From JANWYT01 sp046719465 (lineage in GTDB: Bacteria > Chloroflexota > Anaerolineae > Aggregatilineales > Phototrophicaceae), in the NCBI GenBank assembly GCA_046719465.1, contig JBDNCV010000015.1:1-37945 (forward strand): a DNA stretch of 37,945 nt. The letters run 5' to 3'. A program made the translations under genes and the position numbers. Within the stretch, counting starts at the first letter, position 1, and every line of letters begins with the position of its first letter. Positions 29,991 to 37,945 of the stretch are shown one piece after another. The notes under the pieces were generated by a model, which did no database searches, had not been told where the DNA came from, and saw only the letters and a program-made list of their open reading frames with translations.

Positions 29991-32534
29991 TCATTGCAAG
30001 CGGAGGCGGCTGCCGCGATCCGTCTTTTCAACCGTGATGTGCACGGGGAAAGCGTCGCGCAGATCCTCCATGTGCGTGATGACGAGGATCAAGTCGAAGT
30101 CGTGCTGCACGGTCGTGATCGCCTCCACCAGCTTGAGGCGGCCTTCCTCGTCCTGCGTGCCGAAGCCCTCGTCGATGAACAGCGTCCGCACCTGCGCGCC
30201 CGCGCGCCGCGCTACCAGCTTGGCCAGCGCCACCCGCAGCGCAAAGTTCACGCGGAAGGCCTCGCCGCCGCTGTAGACGTCGTAGCTGCGCGTTCCCAGT
30301 TCATCGGCGATCTGGATGTCGAGCGTCTCGGAGGTCGTGCCTGCCTTTGTCTCGCGCTGCGTGCGGATCGTGACGTTCATCCGCCCGTTGGTCATGCGCC
30401 GCAGCAGGTCGTTGGTCAAGTCCTCCAACTCTGGAACTGCCGACTCGATGATCATGGCGGGCACGCCGTTCTTGCCAAAGGCGCTGATCAGCTCCTCTAC
30501 CAGCCCCAGCTCGTGCCGCTTGGCGGCCTCCTCGCGGTCATAATCGGCGAGGCGTTTCTTTTTGGCCTCAATCGCGTTCAGTTCCTGCTGGAGGTCGCGC
30601 ACCCGCTGCTCCGCCTCCACCAGCCGCAGGTGCGAGGCGTGGGCTTGCTCGCGCAGCTCACGGTAGCGGCGCACCTCCTCAGCCAGTTGGGGGAGCTGCT
30701 GCTGCACCTCGTCGATCTGCTGCTGTGCCGCGGCCTGCTCGCCCACGAGGGCGGCGATGCGCTCCTCGATCATGCGCAGCGTGTCCTCTTCGTTGGGGAG
30801 CATCTGGCAGGCAAAGTCAAGCTGGCGATGCGCCTCCTCGAAGTGGCGCAGCTCGTCCAGCGCGGTTTGCAGCGCCTGATGATCGTCACTGCTGTATTTG
30901 ATGGCCTCAAGCTTGGCCTGCACCTCGCGCAGCTTGGCCCGTTCGCCCAGCGCATAATCCTCAGCGCGCAGGCGCTGCGTCAGCACGTCGAGCGCGGCGG
31001 CGGCCTCGGTCAGGCGGGTTTGGGCGGCCTGTGCGCTTTTCTGCGCCTGTTGAAGCTGCCCCTGCTCCCCGCGCAGCCGCGGCAGCTTGGCCAGTTCGCG
31101 GCTGATTTCCTCGTCGCGCGCTTTGTTCTGGGCGATCTGATCCTCGATCACCCTAACCTGCTTGTTCGTCTCGGCGTAGGCTGCGCGCAGCGCCTCGACT
31201 TCGGCTGTCCACTCGCGGATGACCTCAGCGCGGTGCTCATCGGTGAGCGCTTGGCCGCAGGTCGGGCAGGTCGGGTCGGTCAGCGTTTCGAGGCGCTGGA
31301 TCTGATCTTTGCGCTTCTTGCCCTCGGCTTCGAGGCGCTTCTGCTCGCTGCGGAGGCTGCCGTGCGCGTTGTTGAGCGCCTGAGCCGCCTCTTGCAGCGC
31401 GGCGCGCTCCTGCTCCAGCGCTTCAAGCTGCTTGATCTGCTCGGCGATCTCATCGAGGCGCGGTTGATGGATGGCCTGCGCCTGCTCGGTGTATTGGGCG
31501 ATGAGCACCTGCTGGTTGGCGATCTGTTTCTCGAGTTCGGCGCGGGCCGCGGCGATCTGGCGCTCAAGGTCACTGCGCTTAGCCTCCAACGGGCGCAGCT
31601 CCATCAGCGCTTGGTTGAGCTTGTCGTTTTGCTCCTGCTTGGCCTGAAACTGCTGATAGCCCGCGCTGATCTGCGGCTCCTCGGCCAGTATGGCGCGATA
31701 CTCGGCGATCTTGGCGCGGCGCTTCTCGGCCTGCTGAGCTTGGCTGGCGAGGTCAGCAGTCAAGCGTTCGAGCTGGCGCTGCGCCTCGCTGCGCCGTTTT
31801 TCTGCCTCGCGGTAGGCCGGTTCCGCCCCTTCGAGCGCCTGTTTGGCCGCGTCGAGCGCGTTGGCCTCCCCTTCGACTTCGGCGCAAGCCGCCTCGGCCG
31901 CCGCCAGCGCCTCGCGCAGGGCCGGCTCGCGCAGCAGCTCGTCTTGAATCTCCTTGCGGCGGCCTTCAAGCATCTTCAGCTCCTCGCGCAGGATGGCACG
32001 GCGCGCTTTGGCGTTCTCCTCGTAGCGCTCCCACGCTTGGATGCCGAGGATGTCCGCCAGCAGCTCCTTGCGCTTGGCCGCGCCCATCATGGTAAAGGCA
32101 TCGGCCTTGCCCTGCTGAAGATACGCCGAGTTGATGAATGTGTCGTAGGGCATCCGCAGCAGCTTCTCGATCTCCTTGTTCGTCTCCAGCACGTGGCCGC
32201 CGCGGTTCTCGGGCTGGCCGTCCGCGTTGATGTAGAACAGCTCGCAGGTGTGCTTGTCCTTCTTGCCGCGTCCGATGCGCCGCACCACCTTGTAGCGCTG
32301 GCCATCGTGCTCAAACTCCAGCTCGACGAGCGCCTCCTCGCTGCCCAGATGCACCAGATCCCCCGAGCGGGAGCGCCCCTTGCCCCACAGGGCGAACGTC
32401 AGGGCGTCCAAAATGGCGGATTTGCCCGCGCCGTTGTGCCCCGTCAAACATGCAAGGCGAATGCCCGCAAAGTCCAGCACGGTCTCCTCACGATAGGCGA
32501 GGAAGTTGGTCATTTTCAAACGCAGTGGGAGCAT
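29991..32534 (-). CDS. sbcC: SbcC/Rad50-like ATPase
   Basis: An 847-residue ABC-type SMC-family ATPase: Walker A GHNGAGKS (32-39), Q-loop near YLQQGKADAF (about 140), long coiled coils, the Rad50 zinc hook CPTC (C423, C426), a second coiled coil, the signature YSGGEAFR (about 757) and Walker B LFIDEGFGT (about 790). With SbcD (Mre11) such proteins process DNA ends and hairpins. It is somewhat shorter than the roughly 1000-residue E. coli SbcC. ATG 32534 has AAGGA 7 nt upstream and lies 4 nt after the glycosyltransferase stop. No sbcD is next to it: the flanking genes are a GT4 enzyme and an antitoxin. It may pair with an SbcD encoded elsewhere or act with the nearby defence genes. Confidence 0.93.
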   Translation of the reverse strand: MLPLRLKMTNFLAYREETVLDFAGIRLACLTGHNGAGKSAILDALTFALWGKGRSRSGDLVHLGSEEALVELEFEHDGQRYKVVRRIGRGKKDKHTCELFYINADGQPENRGGHVLETNKEIEKLLRMPYDTFINSAYLQQGKADAFTMMGAAKRKELLADILGIQAWERYEENAKARRAILREELKMLEGRRKEIQDELLREPALREALAAAEAACAEVEGEANALDAAKQALEGAEPAYREAEKRRSEAQRQLERLTADLASQAQQAEKRRAKIAEYRAILAEEPQISAGYQQFQAKQEQNDKLNQALMELRPLEAKRSDLERQIAAARAELEKQIANQQVLIAQYTEQAQAIHQPRLDEIAEQIKQLEALEQERAALQEAAQALNNAHGSLRSEQKRLEAEGKKRKDQIQRLETLTDPTCPTCGQALTDEHRAEVIREWTAEVEALRAAYAETNKQVRVIEDQIAQNKARDEEISRELAKLPRLRGEQGQLQQAQKSAQAAQTRLTEAAAALDVLTQRLRAEDYALGERAKLREVQAKLEAIKYSSDDHQALQTALDELRHFEEAHRQLDFACQMLPNEEDTLRMIEERIAALVGEQAAAQQQIDEVQQQLPQLAEEVRRYRELREQAHASHLRLVEAEQRVRDLQQELNAIEAKKKRLADYDREEAAKRHELGLVEELISAFGKNGVPAMIIESAVPELEDLTNDLLRRMTNGRMNVTIRTQRETKAGTTSETLDIQIADELGTRSYDVYSGGEAFRVNFALRVALAKLVARRAGAQVRTLFIDEGFGTQDEEGRLKLVEAITTVQHDFDLILVITHMEDLRDAFPVHITVEKTDRGSRLRLQ

Positions 32535-32538
32535 AGGC

Positions 32539-33717
32539 TTATCCTTGTGCTGCTTTGGTGGCGGCTTTGGCGAGCCGCAGCCCGCGATACAAACTGCTTA
32601 AATCGGCCACGAGCCGCTCAACGCTGTAGCGCTGGAGCATGGCTTGGCGCGCGGCGGTCGGGTCAGGCGGGTGGTCGAGCGCATGGCGCAGCGCCGCTGC
32701 CAGCGCCGCCGCATCCCCCGAGGGCACAAGCTGCCCGAACGCCCCATTGTCGAGCAGATCGGCCACGCCGCCGACCTGCGTCGCCACCACCGCGCAGCCG
32801 CTGGCCAGCGCCTCGATGATCGGGACGGGCGTCCCCTCGTTGAAGCTGCTGATGGCCAGCACGTCAAGGTCGCTGTAGACGGCGGGCATCTCGCGCAGCC
32901 AGCCGGTGAACGTCACACACTCGCGCAGGCCGAGCGCCGCCGCCTGCGCCTCCAGCGCAGGGCGCAGCCCCCCATCGCCAATGATCACAAAGCGCACCTC
33001 AGGCCGCTCGCGGTGCAGCAGCGCCGCCGCCTCAAGGAACAGCGCGTGATTCTTGACCGGCACTAAGCGCCCGATGATCCCGATCAGCGGCGCATCAGGC
33101 GGTAGGTGCTGCGTCTGGCGGAACAGCCCCGCTCGCCGCGGCATGTTGGCAAAGGCGCTCAGGTCGAAGCCCAGCGGCAGCACGGTGATCCGACTGCGCC
33201 GCGTCAGGCGATATTGATCGACGATCTCGCGCCGCAGCCCCTCCGAGAGGGTGATGATGCTGTCCGTCAGCCGCGCCAGCCCGCGCTCCATCTGGACGAA
33301 CGTAAAGGTCTGCCAGCGGCCGTAGATGCCGCGGAAGGGGTGCTCGTGAAAGGTGTGGACGATCACCGGCACGCCCAAGAGCCGCCCCAAGACGCGCCCC
33401 CACAATCCTGCCATCGTCAGGTGAGTGTGGATGACGTCAGGCTGATAGTCGCGGATGAGGCGGTAGAGCGCCCGCGCGGCGCGCCACTGCGTGAGCGGGT
33501 TGGTGGTGCGGCGCAGGTCAGGCAGTATCACCGGCTCCACCCCGTAGCGGCGGGCCGTGTCGACCAGCGCATCGTCACAATCAGGCGTTTTGCCCGCCAC
33601 GAGCAGCGTCTCGTAGTCGTCGTTGTTGAGCTGGGCCGCCAGCAAGATCGCTTGCAGCGCTGGGCCGCCCACCCGTAGATGGGAGACCACCCGCAGGATG
33701 CGCACGCGCTGGGTCAT
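32539..33717 (-). CDS. Family 4 (GT-B) glycosyltransferase
   Basis: A 392-residue retaining GT-B enzyme. The N-terminal acceptor domain starts ILRVVSHLRVGGPALQ and includes PDVIHTHLTMAGLWGR. The C-terminal donor domain begins near GIIGRLVPVKNH and contains the E-x7-E motif EGTPVPIIE (about 293-301) that binds the nucleotide sugar. It probably adds a sugar during exopolysaccharide or glycolipid synthesis on the cytoplasmic side. Its ATG overlaps the stop of the small GAF gene (ATGA), and its stop is 4 nt before sbcC, an odd mix of functions in one apparent transcript. The substrate cannot be read. Confidence 0.92.
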   Translation of the reverse strand: MTQRVRILRVVSHLRVGGPALQAILLAAQLNNDDYETLLVAGKTPDCDDALVDTARRYGVEPVILPDLRRTTNPLTQWRAARALYRLIRDYQPDVIHTHLTMAGLWGRVLGRLLGVPVIVHTFHEHPFRGIYGRWQTFTFVQMERGLARLTDSIITLSEGLRREIVDQYRLTRRSRITVLPLGFDLSAFANMPRRAGLFRQTQHLPPDAPLIGIIGRLVPVKNHALFLEAAALLHRERPEVRFVIIGDGGLRPALEAQAAALGLRECVTFTGWLREMPAVYSDLDVLAISSFNEGTPVPIIEALASGCAVVATQVGGVADLLDNGAFGQLVPSGDAAALAAALRHALDHPPDPTAARQAMLQRYSVERLVADLSSLYRGLRLAKAATKAAQG

Positions 33718-34160
33718 GGGGTGGTGGCCTGAAAGCGCTGCCCCATCTCTTCCGCGCTGAGGCTCGCCTCACCCAGCAGCACCTCCGCGCTGAACGGCAT
33801 CAAGCGTTGAAGCAGCATTCGATCAAACACCCCGTGCTTGACGGGGCGATCCATGTACAGCGCGCCCACCTGTGGGATCGGCAGCGCCACCACGATCCGC
33901 AGGTCGCTAAAGCTGGTGTTGGTGGTCGGCGCTTCGGCCGGGTCGGTGATGATGTTGTTGGTGATGACCGGCGCGCCCGTTTCGGCGGCGTGTACCAAGA
34001 CCTGCGAAGCCAAGTCCGTGAACGCCTCGGATGTAAGCGTCGCCTCGTCCAAGCCGCGACTGCTCAGCGCGCGCATGTCCTCATTCACGATCAAACAGCG
34101 ATCCGCCCGCGTCAGCGTTTGTACAAAGGTGAGATACGCATCGATGCGCTCTGGTGTCAT
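33714..34160 (-). CDS. Small single-GAF protein
   Basis: A 148-residue protein that reads as one GAF domain: an N-terminal helix (MTPERIDAYLTFVQTL), strand CLIVNEDMR, an APVITNNIITD segment, then IVVALPIPQVGALYMDRP and a closing helical region. No other domain is present. ATG 34160 has GAGGGA about 4 nt upstream. An earlier ATG at 34187 has its AAAAGGA directly adjacent, too close to work well. The gene overlaps the following glycosyltransferase by 4 nt, so it may be a regulator translated with it. The ligand is unknown. Confidence 0.75.
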   Translation of the reverse strand: MTPERIDAYLTFVQTLTRADRCLIVNEDMRALSSRGLDEATLTSEAFTDLASQVLVHAAETGAPVITNNIITDPAEAPTTNTSFSDLRIVVALPIPQVGALYMDRPVKHGVFDRMLLQRLMPFSAEVLLGEASLSAEEMGQRFQATTP

Positions 34161-34201
34161 ACAGTCCCTCGCACAAATGGCGACCATTCCTTTTCAATTT
34201 C

Positions 34202-36400
34202 TTATTTTACCCCCAGCAGGTTGGCCACCTCACGGGCGGCATCCTCGCCTGCAAAGTCCACCAGCAGCGGCAGCAGCGCCCCCAAACACGCCACGACCTG
34301 CGCCAGCGGCAGCTCGGCGAGGTGCGTGGTCAACTGTGACCAGACGACGAAAGCGCGCTCGGGCGATTTTTGGCGCGCCCAGGCGGCGCAGGCCTGCTCC
34401 AACAGTTGAAGGCGCTGAGCAGGGTGCGGCACAAGCAAGGCCGCCTCCAACGCCAGCGACAGCGCATCCCAGCGGCTGACGCTCTGGCCGCTGCCCTGCC
34501 CCTCGTTGACGAGCAGCGGCGCGAGCAGGACGATGGCGCTGGCTTGGTCGTACTCATCCTCGATGGCCTCCAGCGTGGCGGGGATAGCGCGGATGAGCGC
34601 GTCGCGCTGTTCCTGCGAAAGATAGGGCATAAGCGCGACGATGGCAGCGGCACGGTCGTAGCCGGGTTCGGATTCCATCAGCAGGCGGTAGGCCGTCTGC
34701 ACCATCGATGTCCGCAGCCCAGTCGGCATGTGCGGCACGAGCGCCAGCAGCACATTCAGCCGGTCGATGGGGTCGTCAAGCTGGTTGGCCAGCGACTCCA
34801 GCGTGCTGGTGTCCTCTGCGTGGACATAGGGCGCGATGGCCGTCAGGGCGCGGGCGCGTTTGTAGTCGATGGTGATGCTGTTGATGCACCCCAGCATCTC
34901 GCTGATGACCGCTCCATAGTGCTGGTCGGGGAGGTAGCCTGCCAGCCCGATGAGCGCGTTGAGCCGATGCTCCACATTCGACAGCTCGCGTGCGACGTTC
35001 AGCGCGCGCTCTAACAGGATGTCGTTCAAGTGGGGGGCCAGCAGGCTGATCCCGCGGGCGCGGGCGCTCTCGTTTTCGATCAAACGGGCTGATTCGAGGG
35101 CGTTGGTCACGGTTTGCTCGCGCATGGCGGGCGGCATCATCTCAAGCAGGCTGACCAACACGCGCACCCGCTCATAGTGGCTGGCGATGTTGTTGGCCGA
35201 GGCCAGCGCGTCCAGCAGGGTTTGATGGCGCATCGTGGGCGAGGAATAGCGCGCCAGCGCCGCCAGCGCCTGCACGCGGTTTTCCTGCTCGCGCATGGCA
35301 TACGCCACCGAGAGGCTGGCCACGATCATTGACTCTGGCAAGGTGGGCGCGAGCTGCGTCAGCAGGTTGGCGCGTTCTCGCTCGCTGGGGAGGCTGTTCA
35401 CATCGGCGATGGCCTCCACCTGCAAATCCGGGGTGAGGTGCGGCGCAAGGCTGACGAGCATCCGCGCCCGCAGCGGGCGGCGCTGCATGCCGATGGCGAT
35501 GCTCAAGGCATGCGAGAGCACGCGCGGGTATTCCTTGACAGTGGCCGACTCCATGTGGGGGGCCAGCGCGATTAGGGCGTCGGCGCGTTCGTCCTCGCTG
35601 CTGATCTGCTCCACCGCCATCAAGATCTCGCCCTGCAAGTCACCACGCCACTCGCTCGGCACGAAGGGCAGCAGCGCTGTCAGCGCGCGCGCGCGATCCG
35701 CAGCCGATTTGATGGTGCGGCACAGGGCAATGGCGGCAGGGACGTGCTGCGGCGTGAGGGCGGGCGCGACCGTGTTGATCGAACGGGTCGTGAGCGTGTC
35801 GTTGCGCGTGCGCTCCAGCTCGGCAAGGATGCCGTGCACGATGTCGCGGCTCTGTGCCTCTGGCAGGGAGGGCGCAAGGCCGATCAAGCCGCGGAGCTGC
35901 GCCTCGGTCGTTTTCATGTTCTGCGCGGTGTGGATCAAGCGCAGCAGCGCCCCCGTCGCCAATGTGCTGCCCGCCGTGTCGTGGATGAAGTCGGCGATGT
36001 CGATCAAGGCGCTGGCGCGCTGCGCGGGGTGGGTGAGGGCCTCGAGCGACTCCCAGATGACGCGGGCGTGAGGCAGCGCCTCGTCAATCGGCACGCTGCG
36101 GATGGCGCGCGCCAGCAAGCTCAGGCGGGCGCTGCCGTCCGTCACCTCGTTGATCAGGCCGTAGAGCGTGCTGCGCTGCGCCGCCGACAAGTGCGGCGCA
36201 ATGTGGACAAGCGCTTGCAGACGCGCGTCGTTGATGTGTTGATGGCCAACGGACTCCGCAGGGATCGGGCGCGGACGGTTGGATTGGCAGGCCATGAGCA
36301 GGTAGCGCAGCTGCAAGGCCAGCCCCTGCCGCCCCATGCGCAGCGCGTTGTGGAGGCGCTGCCGCCCAGTAGCCGTCTGCGTGTCGTTCGTTGCGCTCAT
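34202..36400 (-). CDS. Large helical-repeat protein of unknown function
   Basis: A 732-residue protein almost entirely made of imperfect repeats of about 35-40 residues with the pattern R-A-x-x-L-x-x-L-A-P-x-L followed by a helix L-x-x-A-L-x-x-A and E-x-x-R. They run from about residue 50 to 660 and should build an alpha-solenoid (TPR/HEAT-like). Similar alanine- and proline-marked repeats occur as sensor arms in bacterial STAND/NB-ARC defence ATPases, but here no NTPase or effector domain is fused. There is no signal peptide or TM. It lies 16 nt after a MoxR ATPase gene, so it may be an adaptor or substrate of it. The start ATG 36400 has only a weak upstream GGGG. The name and role are unknown. 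Confidence 0.75.
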   Translation of the reverse strand: MSATNDTQTATGRQRLHNALRMGRQGLALQLRYLLMACQSNRPRPIPAESVGHQHINDARLQALVHIAPHLSAAQRSTLYGLINEVTDGSARLSLLARAIRSVPIDEALPHARVIWESLEALTHPAQRASALIDIADFIHDTAGSTLATGALLRLIHTAQNMKTTEAQLRGLIGLAPSLPEAQSRDIVHGILAELERTRNDTLTTRSINTVAPALTPQHVPAAIALCRTIKSAADRARALTALLPFVPSEWRGDLQGEILMAVEQISSEDERADALIALAPHMESATVKEYPRVLSHALSIAIGMQRRPLRARMLVSLAPHLTPDLQVEAIADVNSLPSERERANLLTQLAPTLPESMIVASLSVAYAMREQENRVQALAALARYSSPTMRHQTLLDALASANNIASHYERVRVLVSLLEMMPPAMREQTVTNALESARLIENESARARGISLLAPHLNDILLERALNVARELSNVEHRLNALIGLAGYLPDQHYGAVISEMLGCINSITIDYKRARALTAIAPYVHAEDTSTLESLANQLDDPIDRLNVLLALVPHMPTGLRTSMVQTAYRLLMESEPGYDRAAAIVALMPYLSQEQRDALIRAIPATLEAIEDEYDQASAIVLLAPLLVNEGQGSGQSVSRWDALSLALEAALLVPHPAQRLQLLEQACAAWARQKSPERAFVVWSQLTTHLAELPLAQVVACLGALLPLLVDFAGEDAAREVANLLGVK

Positions 36401-36416
36401 CGTCGGTGGATGCCCC

Positions 36417-37376
36417 TCAGTTCCACGGGCGAATGTTGCGCCCGCCGCGGCGGCGCGGGTCGTCGTAGTCGCTGCTCTGGCCGCGCAGCAGCGCCCGCCG
36501 CGCCTTCTGCACGTCGCTTTCGTGTTTGAGCAGCACGGTAAGGGTCGTCTCCAACACTGGCTTGTCGATGGCGTTGGCGTTGAGCATCACCAGCGCTTTG
36601 GCCCAGTCAATCGTCTCCGAAACGCTGGGGTTCTTCTTCAAGTCCAACCCGCGCAGGTTCTGCACGTATTCGACCGCTTGCGCCGCCAGTTGATCGCTGA
36701 TCTGCGGCACGCGCGATTTCACGATGCCGATCTCCGCCTCAAAGGTCGGATAATCGACGAACAAGTAGAGGCAGCGCCGCTTGAGCGCCTCGCTCAGTTC
36801 ACGGGTGTTGTTGCTCGTCAAGACGACCGTCGGGCGATGCTTGGCCTCAATCGTGCCCAATTCAGGGATGCTCACTTGGAAATCGCTCAAGATTTCGAGC
36901 AAGAACGCCTCGAATTCGGCGTCGGCGCGGTCGATCTCGTCGATGAGCAGCACCACCGGCTCATCAGACATCACCGCCTTAAGCAGCGGGCGCGCCAGCA
37001 AGAAGCGCTCGCTGAAGAACACATCCTCCTCCGCGCCCAGCCGGTCGGCCGCGGCGGTCAAAGTCTCGGCCTCAGTCAGAATCTGGCTGAGCTTATCGCG
37101 CAGCAGCTGCGTGTAGAGCATCTGCTTAGCATATTCCCACTCGTAGAGCGCCTTGCTCTCGTCCAAGCCTTCATAACATTGAAGGCGGATGAGCGGCATA
37201 CCGGTTGCTTTGGCCCATGACTTGGCTAGCTCGGTCTTGCCGACGCCCGCCGGCCCCTCCGCCAGCAGCGGCTTGCCCAACTGAGTCGCCAAGAACAACA
37301 CGGTGGCGATCTCATCCGTAGCGATGTAATTCTGTAGGGCTAAGGCCTTTTGCACCTCAGCAACGTTCTCAACCAT
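36417..37376 (-). CDS. MoxR-family AAA+ ATPase (CoxD-like)
   Basis: A 319-residue AAA+ protein: Walker A GPAGVGKT (41-48), Walker B VVLLIDEID (141-149), sensor 1 TSNNTRELS and an arginine-finger region KRRCLY. The segment LIRLQCYEGLDESKALYEWEYAKQ and the FLLARPLL and LEILSDFQVSIPELGTI motifs resemble the CoxD branch of MoxR ATPases, chaperone-like machines that usually work with a VWA protein (CoxE). No VWA gene follows; the helical-repeat gene takes that place. An in-frame TTG at 37397 exists, but ATG 37376 is preferred, with GAGG 8 nt upstream. Confidence 0.92.
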   Translation of the reverse strand: MVENVAEVQKALALQNYIATDEIATVLFLATQLGKPLLAEGPAGVGKTELAKSWAKATGMPLIRLQCYEGLDESKALYEWEYAKQMLYTQLLRDKLSQILTEAETLTAAADRLGAEEDVFFSERFLLARPLLKAVMSDEPVVLLIDEIDRADAEFEAFLLEILSDFQVSIPELGTIEAKHRPTVVLTSNNTRELSEALKRRCLYLFVDYPTFEAEIGIVKSRVPQISDQLAAQAVEYVQNLRGLDLKKNPSVSETIDWAKALVMLNANAIDKPVLETTLTVLLKHESDVQKARRALLRGQSSDYDDPRRRGGRNIRPWN

Positions 37377-37439
37377 CACAATGACCTCAATCCTCAACTG
37401 TGGGATGCTGATACTAATTGTACCGCTAAACCGATAATC

Positions 37440-37945
37440 TCACCCCTGCGCCAGCATCCGTTCAATGTCTGCGCGCTTCGGCAGCGAGGCCGACGCCCCC
37501 AACACCTGCACGCTGAGCGCCGCCGCCGCGTTCGCAAAGTGGATGGCTTGCGCCAGCGGCCTCCCCTCCGCCAGCGCTACCGCCAGCGCCCCCGTGAAGC
37601 AGTCCCCCGCGCCGGTGGTATCCACCACTGTTACGCGGAAGGCTGGCTCATGGTGGGTTTGATCAGGCGCAGCCGTCAGCACGCCGCGCCCGCCCATCGT
37701 AACGATGATCGTCTGCTGGGGGTGGGCGCGCAGGCGCTGCGCCGCATCAATCACCGCGCTGTGATCCTCTGTCACAGGCTGCTGCGCGTAGTAGGCCAGC
37801 TCAATCTCGTTGAGCACCAGATAATCGGTGTTGGCCAGCAGCCCCTCCGGCAGCCGCGCGGCGGGTGATGGATTCAGCATCGTGAACGCGCCGCGGGCCT
37901 TAGCCTGCTGAAAGGCGTGCGCCACCGTCGCAAACGGCACTTCCA
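37440..37945 (-). CDS. PfkB/ribokinase-family sugar kinase, 3' part
   Basis: The C-terminal 168 residues of a ribokinase-like kinase. The frame is open at the window edge (residues before GTG 37940 continue the family pattern LEVPFATV), so this gene is partial, not started at 37940. Visible are NEIEL, IIVTMGGRGVL and the catalytic/anion-hole motif VDTTGAGDCFTGAL, with the general-base aspartate in GAGD. It should phosphorylate a sugar or nucleoside with ATP; ribokinase is the most likely, from the NP and NE motifs. It ends 63 nt before the MoxR gene on the same strand. Confidence 0.9.
   Translation of the reverse strand, partial: EVPFATVAHAFQQAKARGAFTMLNPSPAARLPEGLLANTDYLVLNEIELAYYAQQPVTEDHSAVIDAAQRLRAHPQQTIIVTMGGRGVLTAAPDQTHHEPAFRVTVVDTTGAGDCFTGALAVALAEGRPLAQAIHFANAAAALSVQVLGASASLPKRADIERMLAQG

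Noticed and set aside
29994..32819. A 941-residue open frame on the + strand opposite sbcC
   Set aside because: It is antisense to a gene with full Walker, signature and zinc-hook motifs. Its composition (leucine/arginine/histidine-rich, no motifs) is that of a high-GC shadow frame.

Overview
The window looks like a piece of a Chloroflexota chromosome, most likely an Anaerolineae-type lineage. This is inferred from the high GC content, the very large multi-GAF sensor proteins, the YfhO-type membrane proteins and the dense MNT/HEPN and PIN toxin-antitoxin loci. No rRNA, tRNA or CRISPR array was seen, and no stretch above 300 bases lacks a gene.

Layout. (1) 1-5300, + strand: a dispersed repeat, then a 1331-residue fusion of a YfhO-like membrane protein with a polysaccharide flippase, then a GT2 glycosyltransferase; this is an envelope or exopolysaccharide pair. 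(2) 5300-7460, + strand: a defence island with a MntA-HepT toxin-antitoxin pair, a truncated second copy of the mntA 5' end (124 bp perfect direct repeat), a BglII/BstYI-like restriction endonuclease and an MT-A70 DNA methyltransferase. (3) 7454-25532, - strand: eight closely packed genes of one signalling cluster. In transcription order they are two stand-alone receiver proteins, a soluble GAF protein, three multi-TM GAF proteins, a dCache-HAMP-GAF protein, a 2347-residue hybrid histidine kinase with two receivers, and a threonine synthase fused to a receiver domain. (4) 25661-28841: a GT39-like membrane glycosyltransferase (-), divergent from pdxS (+, vitamin B6 synthesis) with a clear terminator, then a short DUF4926 remnant. 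(5) 28894-29859, - strand: a VapC/PIN toxin between two antitoxin-like genes that share a 149-bp near-identical repeat. (6) 29991-37945, - strand: an orphan SbcC/Rad50-like ATPase, a GT4 glycosyltransferase, a small GAF protein, a 732-residue helical-repeat protein, a CoxD-type MoxR ATPase and the 3' part of a PfkB sugar kinase running off the window edge.

The most unusual system is region 3. One histidine kinase sits with five receiver domains and five kinase-less GAF sensors, and no DNA-binding or cyclic-di-GMP output domain is visible in any of the genes. The only non-signalling enzyme in the cluster is the receiver-fused threonine synthase. The inference is a phosphorelay or sensor array that may act directly on amino-acid metabolism. 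The second theme is antitoxin remodelling: two unrelated toxin-antitoxin loci each carry a recent partial duplication of the antitoxin 5' end, about 0.7 kb away.
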